From the NCBI GenBank assembly GCA_947501845.1, contig CANMXP010000010.1:62001-126000 (forward strand): DNA of 64,000 nucleotides, given 5' to 3'. Made by a program: the position numbers and the translations under genes. Numbering within the stretch: the stretch's first letter is position 1; every line of letters starts with the position of its first letter. Below, one piece after another: positions 9,344-18,421 of this stretch. The notes under the pieces are model-generated. The model was given only the letters and a program-made list of their open reading frames with translations, was not told where the DNA came from and did not search any database. The DNA comes from an uncultured Flavobacteriaceae bacterium (GTDB lineage: Bacteria; Bacteroidota; Bacteroidia; Flavobacteriales; Flavobacteriaceae).

Positions 9344-10012
9344 TCAATTATTGACTATCAAACCATCTTTTAGGTGGATAGTTCGCGAACCATAGGCCGC
9401 ATTTTTTTCTGAATGTGTCACTTGAATGATGGTAACGCCTTCATCATTTAGTTTTTTAAACAGTTGCATAATTTCTTCGCCTTGAGCTGAATTCAGATTA
9501 CCGGTTGGTTCGTCAGCCAATATAAGCTTTGGACTAGAAACCAAGGCCCTTGCTATACCTACCAGTTGTTGTTGTCCTCCGCTTAACTGTGACGGGAATA
9601 AATCTTTCTTGCCTACAATATTAAACCGGTCTAACATATCGGCTACCATAGCTTTTCTTTCTGAGGAACTATGCTTTTTATATAATAAAGGAGTTTCTAT
9701 ATTTTCATAAACTGTTAGTTCATCAATTAAATGATAGGCTTGAAACACAAACCCGATATACTCTTTATATAATCTTGCTCTGTGCTTTTCTTTTAAATCA
9801 TGAACAGATTCATCTAGAAAAGTATATTCTCCTTCATTGAAACCATCTAACATCCCAATTACATTAAGCAATGTGGTCTTGCCCGAACCTGAAGGCCCCA
9901 TAATAGAAATAAACTCGCCTTCATTAACAGTGAAATCGATATCGTTTAATAAGAAAACCCTATTCCCTCCAGAGTTTACCCATTTAAATATATTTTTAAG
10001 TTGTAGTATCAT
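9344..10012 (-). CDS. ABC transporter ATP-binding protein, MacB/LolD type (second ATPase of the array)
   Basis: A 222-residue nucleotide-binding protein with Walker A GPSGSGKT (39-46), Q-loop Gln91, signature LSGGQQQ (143-149), Walker B LILADE (163-168) and switch His200. It would energise FtsX/MacB-type permeases from the cytoplasmic side. Two positions differ from its paralogue at 38640-39317: the D-loop reads GNLN instead of GNLD, and the residue after LSGGQQQ is Leu instead of Arg. These could lower or alter ATPase activity. It sits between the small ORF at 10043 and the TolC-like gene at the distal end of the operon. Confidence 0.93.
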   Translation of the reverse strand: MILQLKNIFKWVNSGGNRVFLLNDIDFTVNEGEFISIMGPSGSGKTTLLNVIGMLDGFNEGEYTFLDESVHDLKEKHRARLYKEYIGFVFQAYHLIDELTVYENIETPLLYKKHSSSERKAMVADMLDRFNIVGKKDLFPSQLSGGQQQLVGIARALVSSPKLILADEPTGNLNSAQGEEIMQLFKKLNDEGVTIIQVTHSEKNAAYGSRTIHLKDGLIVNN

Positions 10013-10042
10013 TTTGTTTGTGTTTTAATATAATTTATAGTT

Positions 10043-10198
10043 TTAACGCTTCGTTTTCATAACTTCATTAACCAAAACTTCTACATAAAATAAATCTTCT
10101 TTGTCAAGAGTCGATAAATTAGTAATGATGTTAAGCAGCATATCGTATTCTACCTTTGTATCTTTTATTATTTTAAGTACTTCTTCGTTATTATTCAT
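10043..10198 (-). CDS. Small protein of unknown function (51 residues) between permease and ATPase genes
   Basis: An ATG start at 10198 opens 51 codons ending in TAA at 10043-10045. The product begins MNNNEEVLKIIKDTKVEYD and ends NEVMKTKR. It has no membrane segment or signal peptide and reads as mostly helical with many charges. It lies 39 bp after the stop of the last permease and 30 bp before the ATPase gene, on the same strand, with an A-rich leader. I do not recognise it. The position suggests an accessory or translation-coupling peptide; chance cannot be excluded at this length. Confidence 0.5.
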   Translation of the reverse strand: MNNNEEVLKIIKDTKVEYDMLLNIITNLSTLDKEDLFYVEVLVNEVMKTKR

Positions 10199-10237
10199 TT
10201 TTTTAATTGTTTAATGCTATGCTGTACCTCTAGTTAT

Positions 10238-12628
10238 TTATTCCGTTCTTAAACTTTTTATAGGATTTGTAACGGCTGCTTTTATAGCTTGGAAGCTTAC
10301 AGTTAACAATGTAATTCCTATAGCTCCTATCCCAGCTATTAAAAAAATCCACCAAGACACTTCGGTTTGATACGTATAATTATTTAGCCATTTTGTAACC
10401 CCATAATATGCTAAAGGTGTAGCCACAATAATTGCAAGTACTGCCAACTTCACAAAATCTTTGGATAATAATTTCCATAAGTTAAATACTGAAGCGCCTA
10501 CCACTTTACGAATACCTATTTCTTTGGTGCGTTGTTCAGCAATAAAAGATGCTAAGCCAAAAAGACCAAGACAACTAATAAAAATGGCAAAAATCGCAAA
10601 TATGGTTGACAACTTTCTAATACGCTCTACAGCTTCAAATTTTTCAGCAAACGTATTATCAACAAATTGGTAATCAAAAGGTACATTAGGAACATGTTTA
10701 GATAATATCGTTTCTACAGCAGACAAAGATGATGTAATACTTCTTTCTGGATTTAATTTTAACTCTATCCAATTAGTATTAGGATAATTAATCATGTAAA
10801 CGGTTTGCAATACAGGTTCAAAGGGAGATACAGCCAAAATATCTTTAACCACTCCAATGACTTGATGTTCTTCATTATTCCATCTTATGGTTTTTCCAAC
10901 AGGATCTTTTAACCCCATATATTTCACAGCAGTTTCATTAAGTATAAATGCTGTAGAATCTGTAGCAAAGGTTCTAGAAAAGTCACGGCCTTCAATCAAA
11001 TTCCAACCTACTGTTTTACCATAGTCATGTGATGTACAAACTGTAGCTATGTTTGTTATAAAATCTGGAGATTTTCCTTTCCATTCAAACCCACTATTAG
11101 TACTCCAAACATCGGTTAAAGGGCTTGACGATTCGGCCATTTCCACAACTGCCCCGCTATTTATAAGCTCATTACGAATAACATTATACTTATTATCAAA
11201 ATTATTAGTAGTTTTTTCAATCATTATTAAACTATTCATGTTATAACCTATAGGTCTATTTTTTGAATAGTCTACTTGTTTTTCTACAACAATAGTTCCT
11301 ATAACCAATATAACAGACACCGTAAACTGAACTACTACTAATGCTTTACGAAACGATGTTGTTGATTTACCTGTTTTAAAGGTTCCTTTTAGCACTTTAA
11401 CAGGACGAAATGAAGATAAGTATAACGCTGGATAACTCCCTGCCAGAATACTGGTAAATAAAACAAAAGCGATACTCACAACCCAAAATGTAACACTTTT
11501 AAAAGGGAACACTATTTGTTTATCTGCCAGTTGATTAAACCAGGGTATCACTATAAACACCATAATAATAGCTACTGTAAACGCTACTAATACTACTAAA
11601 AACGATTCACTTAAGAATTGATTAATTAACTGATATTTTGATGACCCCACCGTTTTTCTAATACCAACTTCTTTAGCCCTTTTTTCTGATTGAGCTGTAC
11701 TTAAATTCATGAAATTGATACAAGCTAAAAGCAATACAAATAGACCTATAGTTCCAAATAGCCAAACATACTGAATAAAACCTCCTGCATTAACTCCATT
11801 TTTCCAGTTTGAACGCAAATGCCAGTTTTTCATAGGGTGTAACACCAATTCTGGTTGACTCTTTCTACCATATTCAGATACGTTATTATATATTACATCT
11901 TTAATCCTTCCATTTACTGAAGCCATCGTTGAACCATCGGCAATCTGCACGTATAATTGATAAGAATTATTACCCCAAAGGTTGTTATCTTTCGCTGCTT
12001 TTACCCAAGGATATAACATTGAATATAACTCCCAAGGCACTATAAAATCGAGGCCTTTTAATGTGGCGTTATCTGCTATATCTCTATATACCCCTGTAAT
12101 TAACACATTAAGCTCATTGTTAACTTTCATGGTTTTCCCTAAGGGGTTTTCGGTTCCAAAAAAGGCTTTAGAAACGGTTTCAGATAACACAATAGAATTT
12201 GGATTATTCAACCCATCCCAGTTGCCATAAATCATATCTAAAGAGAACATGCTTAGTGCACCAGATTCCATGAAACTACTTCGTAATGACAAATTTTTAT
12301 CTTTAAAAGAGAGGATATTATCACCATGAAATGAACTCATCACAACATGTTTGAAATCTTCACCATATTTTTCTCTTAATTCATCCCCCAAAGGATATGG
12401 CATAGCATAACGAATTGCTTTTTTACCATTGCGTGTTCTCCACATCATGACCTGGGATATATTGTCATAATTATCATGATTTTTATTAAATGTTAATTCG
12501 TCATGAACCCAAAGACCTATTAGTAAAACTATGGCCATACCTAGAGATAATCCTCCTACATTTATCAATGTATACCCTTTATTCTTAAAAAGGTTTCTTA
12601 ACGCTATTTTGAAATAATTTTTAATCAT
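10238..12628 (-). CDS. ABC transporter permease, FtsX/MacB type (array member P1, type A)
   Basis: A 796-residue fused double permease. Each half has a membrane helix, a large periplasmic MacB-like core and a three-helix FtsX domain. Predicted helices lie near residues 22-44, 284-308, 342-362, 378-402, 428-448, 672-696, 727-745 and 758-780; the periplasmic cores lie at about 45-283 and 449-670. Cytoplasmic coupling motifs are KEVGIRKTVGS (319-329) and KEIGIRKVVGA (702-712), and the C-terminus is NPIKSLRTE. There is no fused ATPase, so a separate ATPase must drive it. Its closest relative in the window is P6 (23274-25655): 33 of the first 50 residues are identical. It is the last permease in transcription order. 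The substrate is unknown. Confidence 0.93.
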   Translation of the reverse strand: MIKNYFKIALRNLFKNKGYTLINVGGLSLGMAIVLLIGLWVHDELTFNKNHDNYDNISQVMMWRTRNGKKAIRYAMPYPLGDELREKYGEDFKHVVMSSFHGDNILSFKDKNLSLRSSFMESGALSMFSLDMIYGNWDGLNNPNSIVLSETVSKAFFGTENPLGKTMKVNNELNVLITGVYRDIADNATLKGLDFIVPWELYSMLYPWVKAAKDNNLWGNNSYQLYVQIADGSTMASVNGRIKDVIYNNVSEYGRKSQPELVLHPMKNWHLRSNWKNGVNAGGFIQYVWLFGTIGLFVLLLACINFMNLSTAQSEKRAKEVGIRKTVGSSKYQLINQFLSESFLVVLVAFTVAIIMVFIVIPWFNQLADKQIVFPFKSVTFWVVSIAFVLFTSILAGSYPALYLSSFRPVKVLKGTFKTGKSTTSFRKALVVVQFTVSVILVIGTIVVEKQVDYSKNRPIGYNMNSLIMIEKTTNNFDNKYNVIRNELINSGAVVEMAESSSPLTDVWSTNSGFEWKGKSPDFITNIATVCTSHDYGKTVGWNLIEGRDFSRTFATDSTAFILNETAVKYMGLKDPVGKTIRWNNEEHQVIGVVKDILAVSPFEPVLQTVYMINYPNTNWIELKLNPERSITSSLSAVETILSKHVPNVPFDYQFVDNTFAEKFEAVERIRKLSTIFAIFAIFISCLGLFGLASFIAEQRTKEIGIRKVVGASVFNLWKLLSKDFVKLAVLAIIVATPLAYYGVTKWLNNYTYQTEVSWWIFLIAGIGAIGITLLTVSFQAIKAAVTNPIKSLRTE

Positions 12629-12645
12629 AATATTTTCAGATTACG

Positions 12646-15084
12646 TTATTCCTCTCGAATAATAACAGCTGGATTTAACTTTAAAACTTTTAACACATAA
12701 TACATGATATTACATACTGCCACTATTAGTATTAACAAAACAGCACTAACAAAAACTAAGCTTTGAATTTCTATTCTGTATGCAAAATTGTTAAGCCAGT
12801 TCATTAAAAAATACCAGGTTAACGGAATAGCAATAGTTGCCGCAATAATTATAAGCATTATGTAGCCTTTAGACATTAACATAAAAACTGCTTTATTATC
12901 TGCCCCTAATACACGTCGAACAGCAATAGCTTTTAAATTCTCTACTGTTGTTAAAGAGACCATAGCAAGAAGCCCCAGATTAGCTATTAAAATGGCTAAT
13001 ATGGTCAACGCATTAAAGATGTTCCCAAATTGCTTGTATTGGTTATATTGTTCATTAAAAAAACTATCGGAAAAATGTGCTAAAAAAGGATCTTCTGGAT
13101 ACATAGCATGCCACTTAGATTCTATGAAATCCATTTGAGTTTTTAAGTTTTGAGGACTTAATTTCACCAAATAATGTCCAAATGCAAAAGGATGTCTATT
13201 GGCATAAAACGTAGGTACTATTGGATCTGATAGAGATTTTATATGAAAGTCTGCTACAACAGCTCTTATTTTCCATAGGTGATTTTCTAAAAAAACTTCT
13301 TGTCCTATAGCATCTTCGGGGTGTTCAAATCCTAATAATTTAAGCGTTTTTTCGTTAATAATCGTTTCTGTTTTTTGTTGTGTAGGATCTATTTTAAAAT
13401 TTTCTCCAGCCAAAATTTTCGCTTCGTATAATGGAAAAAAGTTTTCATCTATAAGACGTTCTTCGACTTGGGTTTGTATAGCTTCTCCTCTGTTTTTAAG
13501 TTTTACGCTATGTCGCAAAAGCTCTGCTTCTTCTCCTGGTATGCTGTAACATGATGCCACTTCTTTTAATGCTGGATTCTGTATAAGTTGCTGCCTAAAC
13601 ACATTATACTTATCATTTTTAACAGCTATTTCATCGTAAGAGCGCCACCCTCCAGCATTTAAACTCGTCGGGGCCTGTAAAACAAGTACTTGATTGGTAT
13701 TTATACCCAAATCGTAATTTTGCATAAAGTCTACTTGTTGGTAGACTACATAAGCCGCTATGGTAAGAAATATAGATGCGCAAAACTGTACTACTAAGAG
13801 ACCTTGCTTAACATAAGCATGACTTGTTCTTCCTTTTACAATTTTTCCCTTTATAGCTGTATTTACATCTACAGAAGTTAATACAAAAGCAGGATAAAAG
13901 CTAACCACTAATACACATATACTAAAAATTAGAATCCCTAAAAACCAGAACAAAGGGTTAGTAAACACCTTAAAACTTAGAGAGATATTAAAATAGCTTT
14001 CTATAAATGAAGAACTAATCAACACAATAAGCGTAGCAATTATTAATGCAGTCACATTTAGTAAAAAGGCTTCAATAAAATATTGAATTCTTAATTGTAA
14101 GGCTGATGCTCCTAACGTTTTTCTAACACCTGTATCTTTTGACCTTCGTAGAGAAAGCGTAGTACTTAAATTAATGAAATTGATAAAAACAATGATTAAA
14201 ATAGCAATACCAACCCCTATAATGATGTAAACTTGACTAAGGTTCCCATTAGCTTCTAGCTCATCATTATAATTAGACGTTAAGTGAATATCTTCAATAG
14301 GCTGCAAGCCAAATTCTATCTTTTTGCCTTCACTTTTTTCTGGATTTACATGTAATAAACTTAAATTATTTAATGCCTTTTGAATGTTATCTTTTGAACC
14401 TTGATTGGATACTGAAATGTAATTCTGGCCGAAATTCCAATGCCAATTCCCTTCTTTCTGTATCCACCCATAATGAACCCAAGTGTCCAGCGTAGCTAAA
14501 TATTCGTATTTAAAATGGGTATTTAATGGTGGATCTTTCACAACGCCTGTTACCTGAAAAGGCATGCCTTCATTTACCTTTACCTCTTTTCCTATTGGGT
14601 CTTCATTACCAAAAAGGGCATAGGCTCTAGATGCTGTAAGTACCATTTTTAAAGGCGCATCTAAGGCTGTATCTGGATTTCCTGAAATAAGTAACCCTTT
14701 GAATACTTTAAGAAAATCTTTATCTACCCAATATACTTTTTGTTTCGCATATTTTTTATCATCAGTTCTAACCAGACAAGGTTCAAAATAAGTTCGTGTA
14801 GCATGCTCTATATTGGGTATTTCTACAGGAGCAATTTGTTCTAATATGGATGGTCCCTTAGTACCTTCAAATACCTTTTTATCATGCACATATCTAGTCG
14901 TGGTAACTCTATATACATTTGCCTTATTATCAATATGATCTTCGTAAGAAAACTCAAAGGTTACATACCCCAAAATAAGAATACACACTGCAAAACCTAG
15001 AGCTAAACCCCCAATATTAATAGCTGTAAAAAACTTTTCACGACTAAATACTCTTAATGCAAACTTTAAATTATTCTTAAACAT
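12646..15084 (-). CDS. ABC transporter permease, FtsX/MacB type (array member P2, type C, divergent)
   Basis: An 812-residue double FtsX permease and the most divergent of the array. It starts MFKNNLKFALR instead of the common MIRNYFKIAWR. The second coupling motif is AIAVRRVLGA instead of KEIGIRKVLGA, and the C-terminus is LNPAVIIREE. It resembles P7 (25678-28107) by two shared details: NTHFKYEYL against NTHLKFDML in the first periplasmic core, and IDENFFP against IDENFIP followed by a TQ(Q)K segment and an INE/VNE motif in the second. The first 50 residues alone do not separate this pair from other members (26 identical), so the pairing is less sure than for types A, B, D and E. It lies 17 bp after the P1 start on the map; the esterase gene precedes it in the operon with a 2-bp gap. 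Confidence 0.9.
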   Translation of the reverse strand: MFKNNLKFALRVFSREKFFTAINIGGLALGFAVCILILGYVTFEFSYEDHIDNKANVYRVTTTRYVHDKKVFEGTKGPSILEQIAPVEIPNIEHATRTYFEPCLVRTDDKKYAKQKVYWVDKDFLKVFKGLLISGNPDTALDAPLKMVLTASRAYALFGNEDPIGKEVKVNEGMPFQVTGVVKDPPLNTHFKYEYLATLDTWVHYGWIQKEGNWHWNFGQNYISVSNQGSKDNIQKALNNLSLLHVNPEKSEGKKIEFGLQPIEDIHLTSNYNDELEANGNLSQVYIIIGVGIAILIIVFINFINLSTTLSLRRSKDTGVRKTLGASALQLRIQYFIEAFLLNVTALIIATLIVLISSSFIESYFNISLSFKVFTNPLFWFLGILIFSICVLVVSFYPAFVLTSVDVNTAIKGKIVKGRTSHAYVKQGLLVVQFCASIFLTIAAYVVYQQVDFMQNYDLGINTNQVLVLQAPTSLNAGGWRSYDEIAVKNDKYNVFRQQLIQNPALKEVASCYSIPGEEAELLRHSVKLKNRGEAIQTQVEERLIDENFFPLYEAKILAGENFKIDPTQQKTETIINEKTLKLLGFEHPEDAIGQEVFLENHLWKIRAVVADFHIKSLSDPIVPTFYANRHPFAFGHYLVKLSPQNLKTQMDFIESKWHAMYPEDPFLAHFSDSFFNEQYNQYKQFGNIFNALTILAILIANLGLLAMVSLTTVENLKAIAVRRVLGADNKAVFMLMSKGYIMLIIIAATIAIPLTWYFLMNWLNNFAYRIEIQSLVFVSAVLLILIVAVCNIMYYVLKVLKLNPAVIIREE

Positions 15085-15086
15085 TT

Positions 15087-15914
15087 TTATTTCTTAAAAT
15101 TCGGATAAACAAATTTCAAACCATCATAAACCGTTTTTAATAAAATGGTAATGTGTGTTTCATTTTCATAAGCTATGCTTTTCCAATAGAGATTATTAGG
15201 TGAATTCTCTTTTAAAATATCACCTACAGCTTCAATTCCCATGCCTCTATATGGCATACCTTCACGACCACTTATAAACAGTTTTGCATCTAAATTTGCC
15301 AGATTAGGCAATGTTTCTTTTGCCAGTTTGGTTACATATCTTTCATCCCACCATAATGATGGGTCTGCTGCTATATAAGCGCTAAATAGATTAGGAGCTT
15401 TTAACATGCTATAAATAGCAAATGTGCCACCGTGAGAGTGTCCAAAAAGTGTATTGTATTTTGATGTGGCATACGTTTTATTGATATGCGGCATTAACTC
15501 CTCTTTAATAAATTTGATGTAATTATCGGCGCCTCCTGATAGGGGTGAACGCTTATCATGAGTAGGTAGTAAGTCTCTGTCGCGCATCACTACACCATCT
15601 ATAAACTTATTATCTATTCCAACAATAATACATCTTGGTATTGCTTGCCAATCTGATGCAATCTTATGTGTTGGAGACACTACATTTACCACCGTTTCAC
15701 CATCTAAAACATAAATAACATCATGCCTTTTATCCGAATTCAAATCATAGCTATAGTCTGCTGGTAAAACAACACGGTAATTTCTATATTCATTCAATGT
15801 TTTGGAAAAAAGGGAATCTTGAATTACAGCGTTATTTTGTTGTGCTATTATGGTATTAGATACGCATAAAAATGTTATGGTTATAAAAAATAAAAGTTTT
15901 TTGCGGTTTTTCAT
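15087..15914 (-). CDS. Secreted alpha/beta-hydrolase, esterase D/IroE-like
   Basis: A 275-residue protein when started at ATG 15914, where a clear signal peptide begins (MKNRKKLLFF, ending IIAQQ). An upstream in-frame start at 15938 would add eight residues in front of the signal and is less likely. The putative-esterase fold shows the nucleophile elbow GHSHGG (158-163, Ser160), the DPSLWWDERY block near 185-194 and a late His254 in ENETH. Relatives hydrolyse siderophore or other ester bonds, but I cannot assign a substrate. It is the only non-permease gene inside the permease array, inserted between P3 and P2 with gaps of 49 and 2 bp, so it is probably co-expressed and acts in the periplasm. 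Confidence 0.85.
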   Translation of the reverse strand: MKNRKKLLFFITITFLCVSNTIIAQQNNAVIQDSLFSKTLNEYRNYRVVLPADYSYDLNSDKRHDVIYVLDGETVVNVVSPTHKIASDWQAIPRCIIVGIDNKFIDGVVMRDRDLLPTHDKRSPLSGGADNYIKFIKEELMPHINKTYATSKYNTLFGHSHGGTFAIYSMLKAPNLFSAYIAADPSLWWDERYVTKLAKETLPNLANLDAKLFISGREGMPYRGMGIEAVGDILKENSPNNLYWKSIAYENETHITILLKTVYDGLKFVYPNFKK

Positions 15915-15963
15915 GTTTGTTGTTGTTTTTAGATACATTTCTTGATTGATTAGTTTTAAATTT

Positions 15964-18399
15964 TTATTCTGAACGTAAAATCTTTGCTGGATTTATTAAT
16001 GCAGATTTTACTGCATGATAACTTATAGTAACCAAAGCTATGGTCATGACTATAATACCTGCAACGGCAAAAACAGACCAAGACATATCTATTCTATATT
16101 CATAGTCTAGCAACCACGTTCGCATTAAATAGTAAGCTATTGGAATTGCAACAAATAGTGCAATTATAATTAGTGCTAAAAAGTTTTTTGTAAGTAATTT
16201 AAAAATAGTCTGTACAGAAGCTCCAAGTACTTTACGGATACTCATTTCTTTGTTACGCTGTTCTACCATGTAAGCTGAAAGCGCTAGTAAACCTAAACAA
16301 GCCACCAATATGGCTAAAATGGCAAATGCTGTAAATATGGATTTTATTCTGTTTACGTTATCATACATTTTAGAAAAAGACGCATCCATAAATTCGTATC
16401 GAAATGCCATATTAGGAACAAATGCCTTCCATTTTGCTTCCATTGATGATAATACTGCTGAGACATTTGATGTATTTATTTTTACGGAAGTTATGGAGGG
16501 GCTTATTCCGCTAAAAAAACAAAGTGGTCTCACCGATGTTTTCATCGTATCAAAATTAAAATCTTCCACCACACCTATAACTTCGTAAAGCTCGCCATAT
16601 CTAGAGATTCGTTTACCAATGGGTTCTATTAGATTTAATTCTTTTGCCATGGCTTGATTTATTATCACCGCTTGCTCATCAGAAGCTCTACTTGCAATAA
16701 AATTGCGCCCATCAACTAAGCTCATTCCCATTGTTTCAATATAGTCTTCATCTATTACCCAGGCCTGCCCAGGTATATTTTCGTCAATACCATCTTTACC
16801 TTCGTTTACAAAACTATTTCCATTTCTTTTGGTGCCTTCAATTGGTAAATAATCGCTAATAGAAACACTGCTAATACCTGGTAATTTTCCAAGTTCTTCT
16901 TTAAAGGTTTCAACACGTTCATTTAAAATATTAGTACTGTAAATTTGAACAACTTGATCTTTTTCAAACCCTACCTTAGAATTCAAAATAAAATTCATTT
17001 GTTGGTTTACAATTAATGTTCCTACAATTAAAATGATTGAAATTGTAAATTGGAAAACTACTAGGCTACTTCTCAATCCAGATGATTTGCTCCCTGAACT
17101 TAATTTACCTTTAAGCACATTAATAGGGTTAAAGTTTGAGAGGTAAAACGACGGATATAAACCTGCTAGAATACCTACAAAAATTGATGCCATTAAAATA
17201 GTTGGAATAAACCCAAAACTAGACCAAGGCATTATTAAATCAATACCAGACATGCTCCTAAAAAGAGGCATTAATAAAGCAGATAAGGCTATTCCAACAA
17301 TAAAAGCAATAAGTGAAATAAGAATGGATTCTGCCAAAAACTGACCAATAAGTTGTGAACGTGTAGAGCCTACCACTTTTCTAAGACCTACTTCCTTTGC
17401 ACGATTAGCGGATTTTGCTGTTGACAAATTAACAAAATTGATGCTTGCAATAATTAGAATAAACAAGGCTACAATACCAAAAATCCATATGATTTTAATA
17501 TCATTTCTGGAACTAGATTCAAAATCTATATGCGCAGAATGCAAATTAATGTCTGTAAGAGGTTGTAAGTACATTTTAATCCGCTCATGCATTTGTTCCC
17601 AACCTGCAAACCCTGCAGACTGGAAAGCTGGTTTTATATACTTTTCTATTAAAGTAGTGCCCATCTTTTTTTCAAAAGCGGCAACATTAGTACCCGATTT
17701 TAAAACTATATAAGTGAAATAGTTATTTTGAATCCATCTTGTTTGTTCGCCCTCACCAAACTCTACATCTTTTAATGTGATTAAAAAATCATAGCCTAAA
17801 TGAGAATTACTAGCAAAATCTTCCATCACTCCAGTAATTTCAAATGGATCTTCATTATTACCATTTAGGTACATAATACGCCCTACAGGATTTTCACTCT
17901 TAAAATATTTTGTGGCAATACGTTGTGAAATCACCATTGTTTTTGGTTTAGTGAGTGCTGTTGTTACATCCCCATAAACCATATTAACACCCATAATATC
18001 AATCATGGATTGATCAGCATACGTAAAGCCTTCTTCATGGTGTTGCATATCTTCTCCATCAAAACGTATCTCATTGCTACCAGCTCTATAAAAAAGCTGA
18101 TTAGCCATTAATCTACCTGAATTTTCCACTTCTTCAAAGTCTTTTAAAACAGTGCTAGCTGTATTTGCTGAAAAGTGAATACCATTGTTAACACGACTAT
18201 CCTCAATATATTGACCTGTCATTCTATATACATTCTCAGAATTTGGAACACCTCTGTCATAGCTGCTCTCATGAAGTATATAAATGGTTATTAAAATACA
18301 AGCAGCTACTCCTATGCTCAATCCAAAAATGTTGATAAACGAGAAGCTTTTATTCTTTAAAAGATTTCGCCATGCGATTTTAAAATAGTTACGTATCAT
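15964..18399 (-). CDS. ABC transporter permease, FtsX/MacB type (array member P3, type B)
   Basis: An 811-residue double FtsX permease starting MIRNYFKIAWRNLLKNKSF and ending NPAKILRSE. The first coupling region reads NRAKEVGLRKVVGS and the second REMSIRKVLGA-like (NKEMSIRKVLGA). Its sister is P9 (30528-32969): 46 of the first 50 residues match, and both keep YMVEQRN before the second motif and a DYEYRIDMSW/DYEYKIDMSW loop. This makes the B pair the most recent-looking duplication of the array. It directly precedes the esterase gene in transcription order and follows P4 after 22 bp. Confidence 0.93.
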   Translation of the reverse strand: MIRNYFKIAWRNLLKNKSFSFINIFGLSIGVAACILITIYILHESSYDRGVPNSENVYRMTGQYIEDSRVNNGIHFSANTASTVLKDFEEVENSGRLMANQLFYRAGSNEIRFDGEDMQHHEEGFTYADQSMIDIMGVNMVYGDVTTALTKPKTMVISQRIATKYFKSENPVGRIMYLNGNNEDPFEITGVMEDFASNSHLGYDFLITLKDVEFGEGEQTRWIQNNYFTYIVLKSGTNVAAFEKKMGTTLIEKYIKPAFQSAGFAGWEQMHERIKMYLQPLTDINLHSAHIDFESSSRNDIKIIWIFGIVALFILIIASINFVNLSTAKSANRAKEVGLRKVVGSTRSQLIGQFLAESILISLIAFIVGIALSALLMPLFRSMSGIDLIMPWSSFGFIPTILMASIFVGILAGLYPSFYLSNFNPINVLKGKLSSGSKSSGLRSSLVVFQFTISIILIVGTLIVNQQMNFILNSKVGFEKDQVVQIYSTNILNERVETFKEELGKLPGISSVSISDYLPIEGTKRNGNSFVNEGKDGIDENIPGQAWVIDEDYIETMGMSLVDGRNFIASRASDEQAVIINQAMAKELNLIEPIGKRISRYGELYEVIGVVEDFNFDTMKTSVRPLCFFSGISPSITSVKINTSNVSAVLSSMEAKWKAFVPNMAFRYEFMDASFSKMYDNVNRIKSIFTAFAILAILVACLGLLALSAYMVEQRNKEMSIRKVLGASVQTIFKLLTKNFLALIIIALFVAIPIAYYLMRTWLLDYEYRIDMSWSVFAVAGIIVMTIALVTISYHAVKSALINPAKILRSE

Positions 18400-18421
18400 G
18401 ATTGTTCGTTTTTTGATGATA

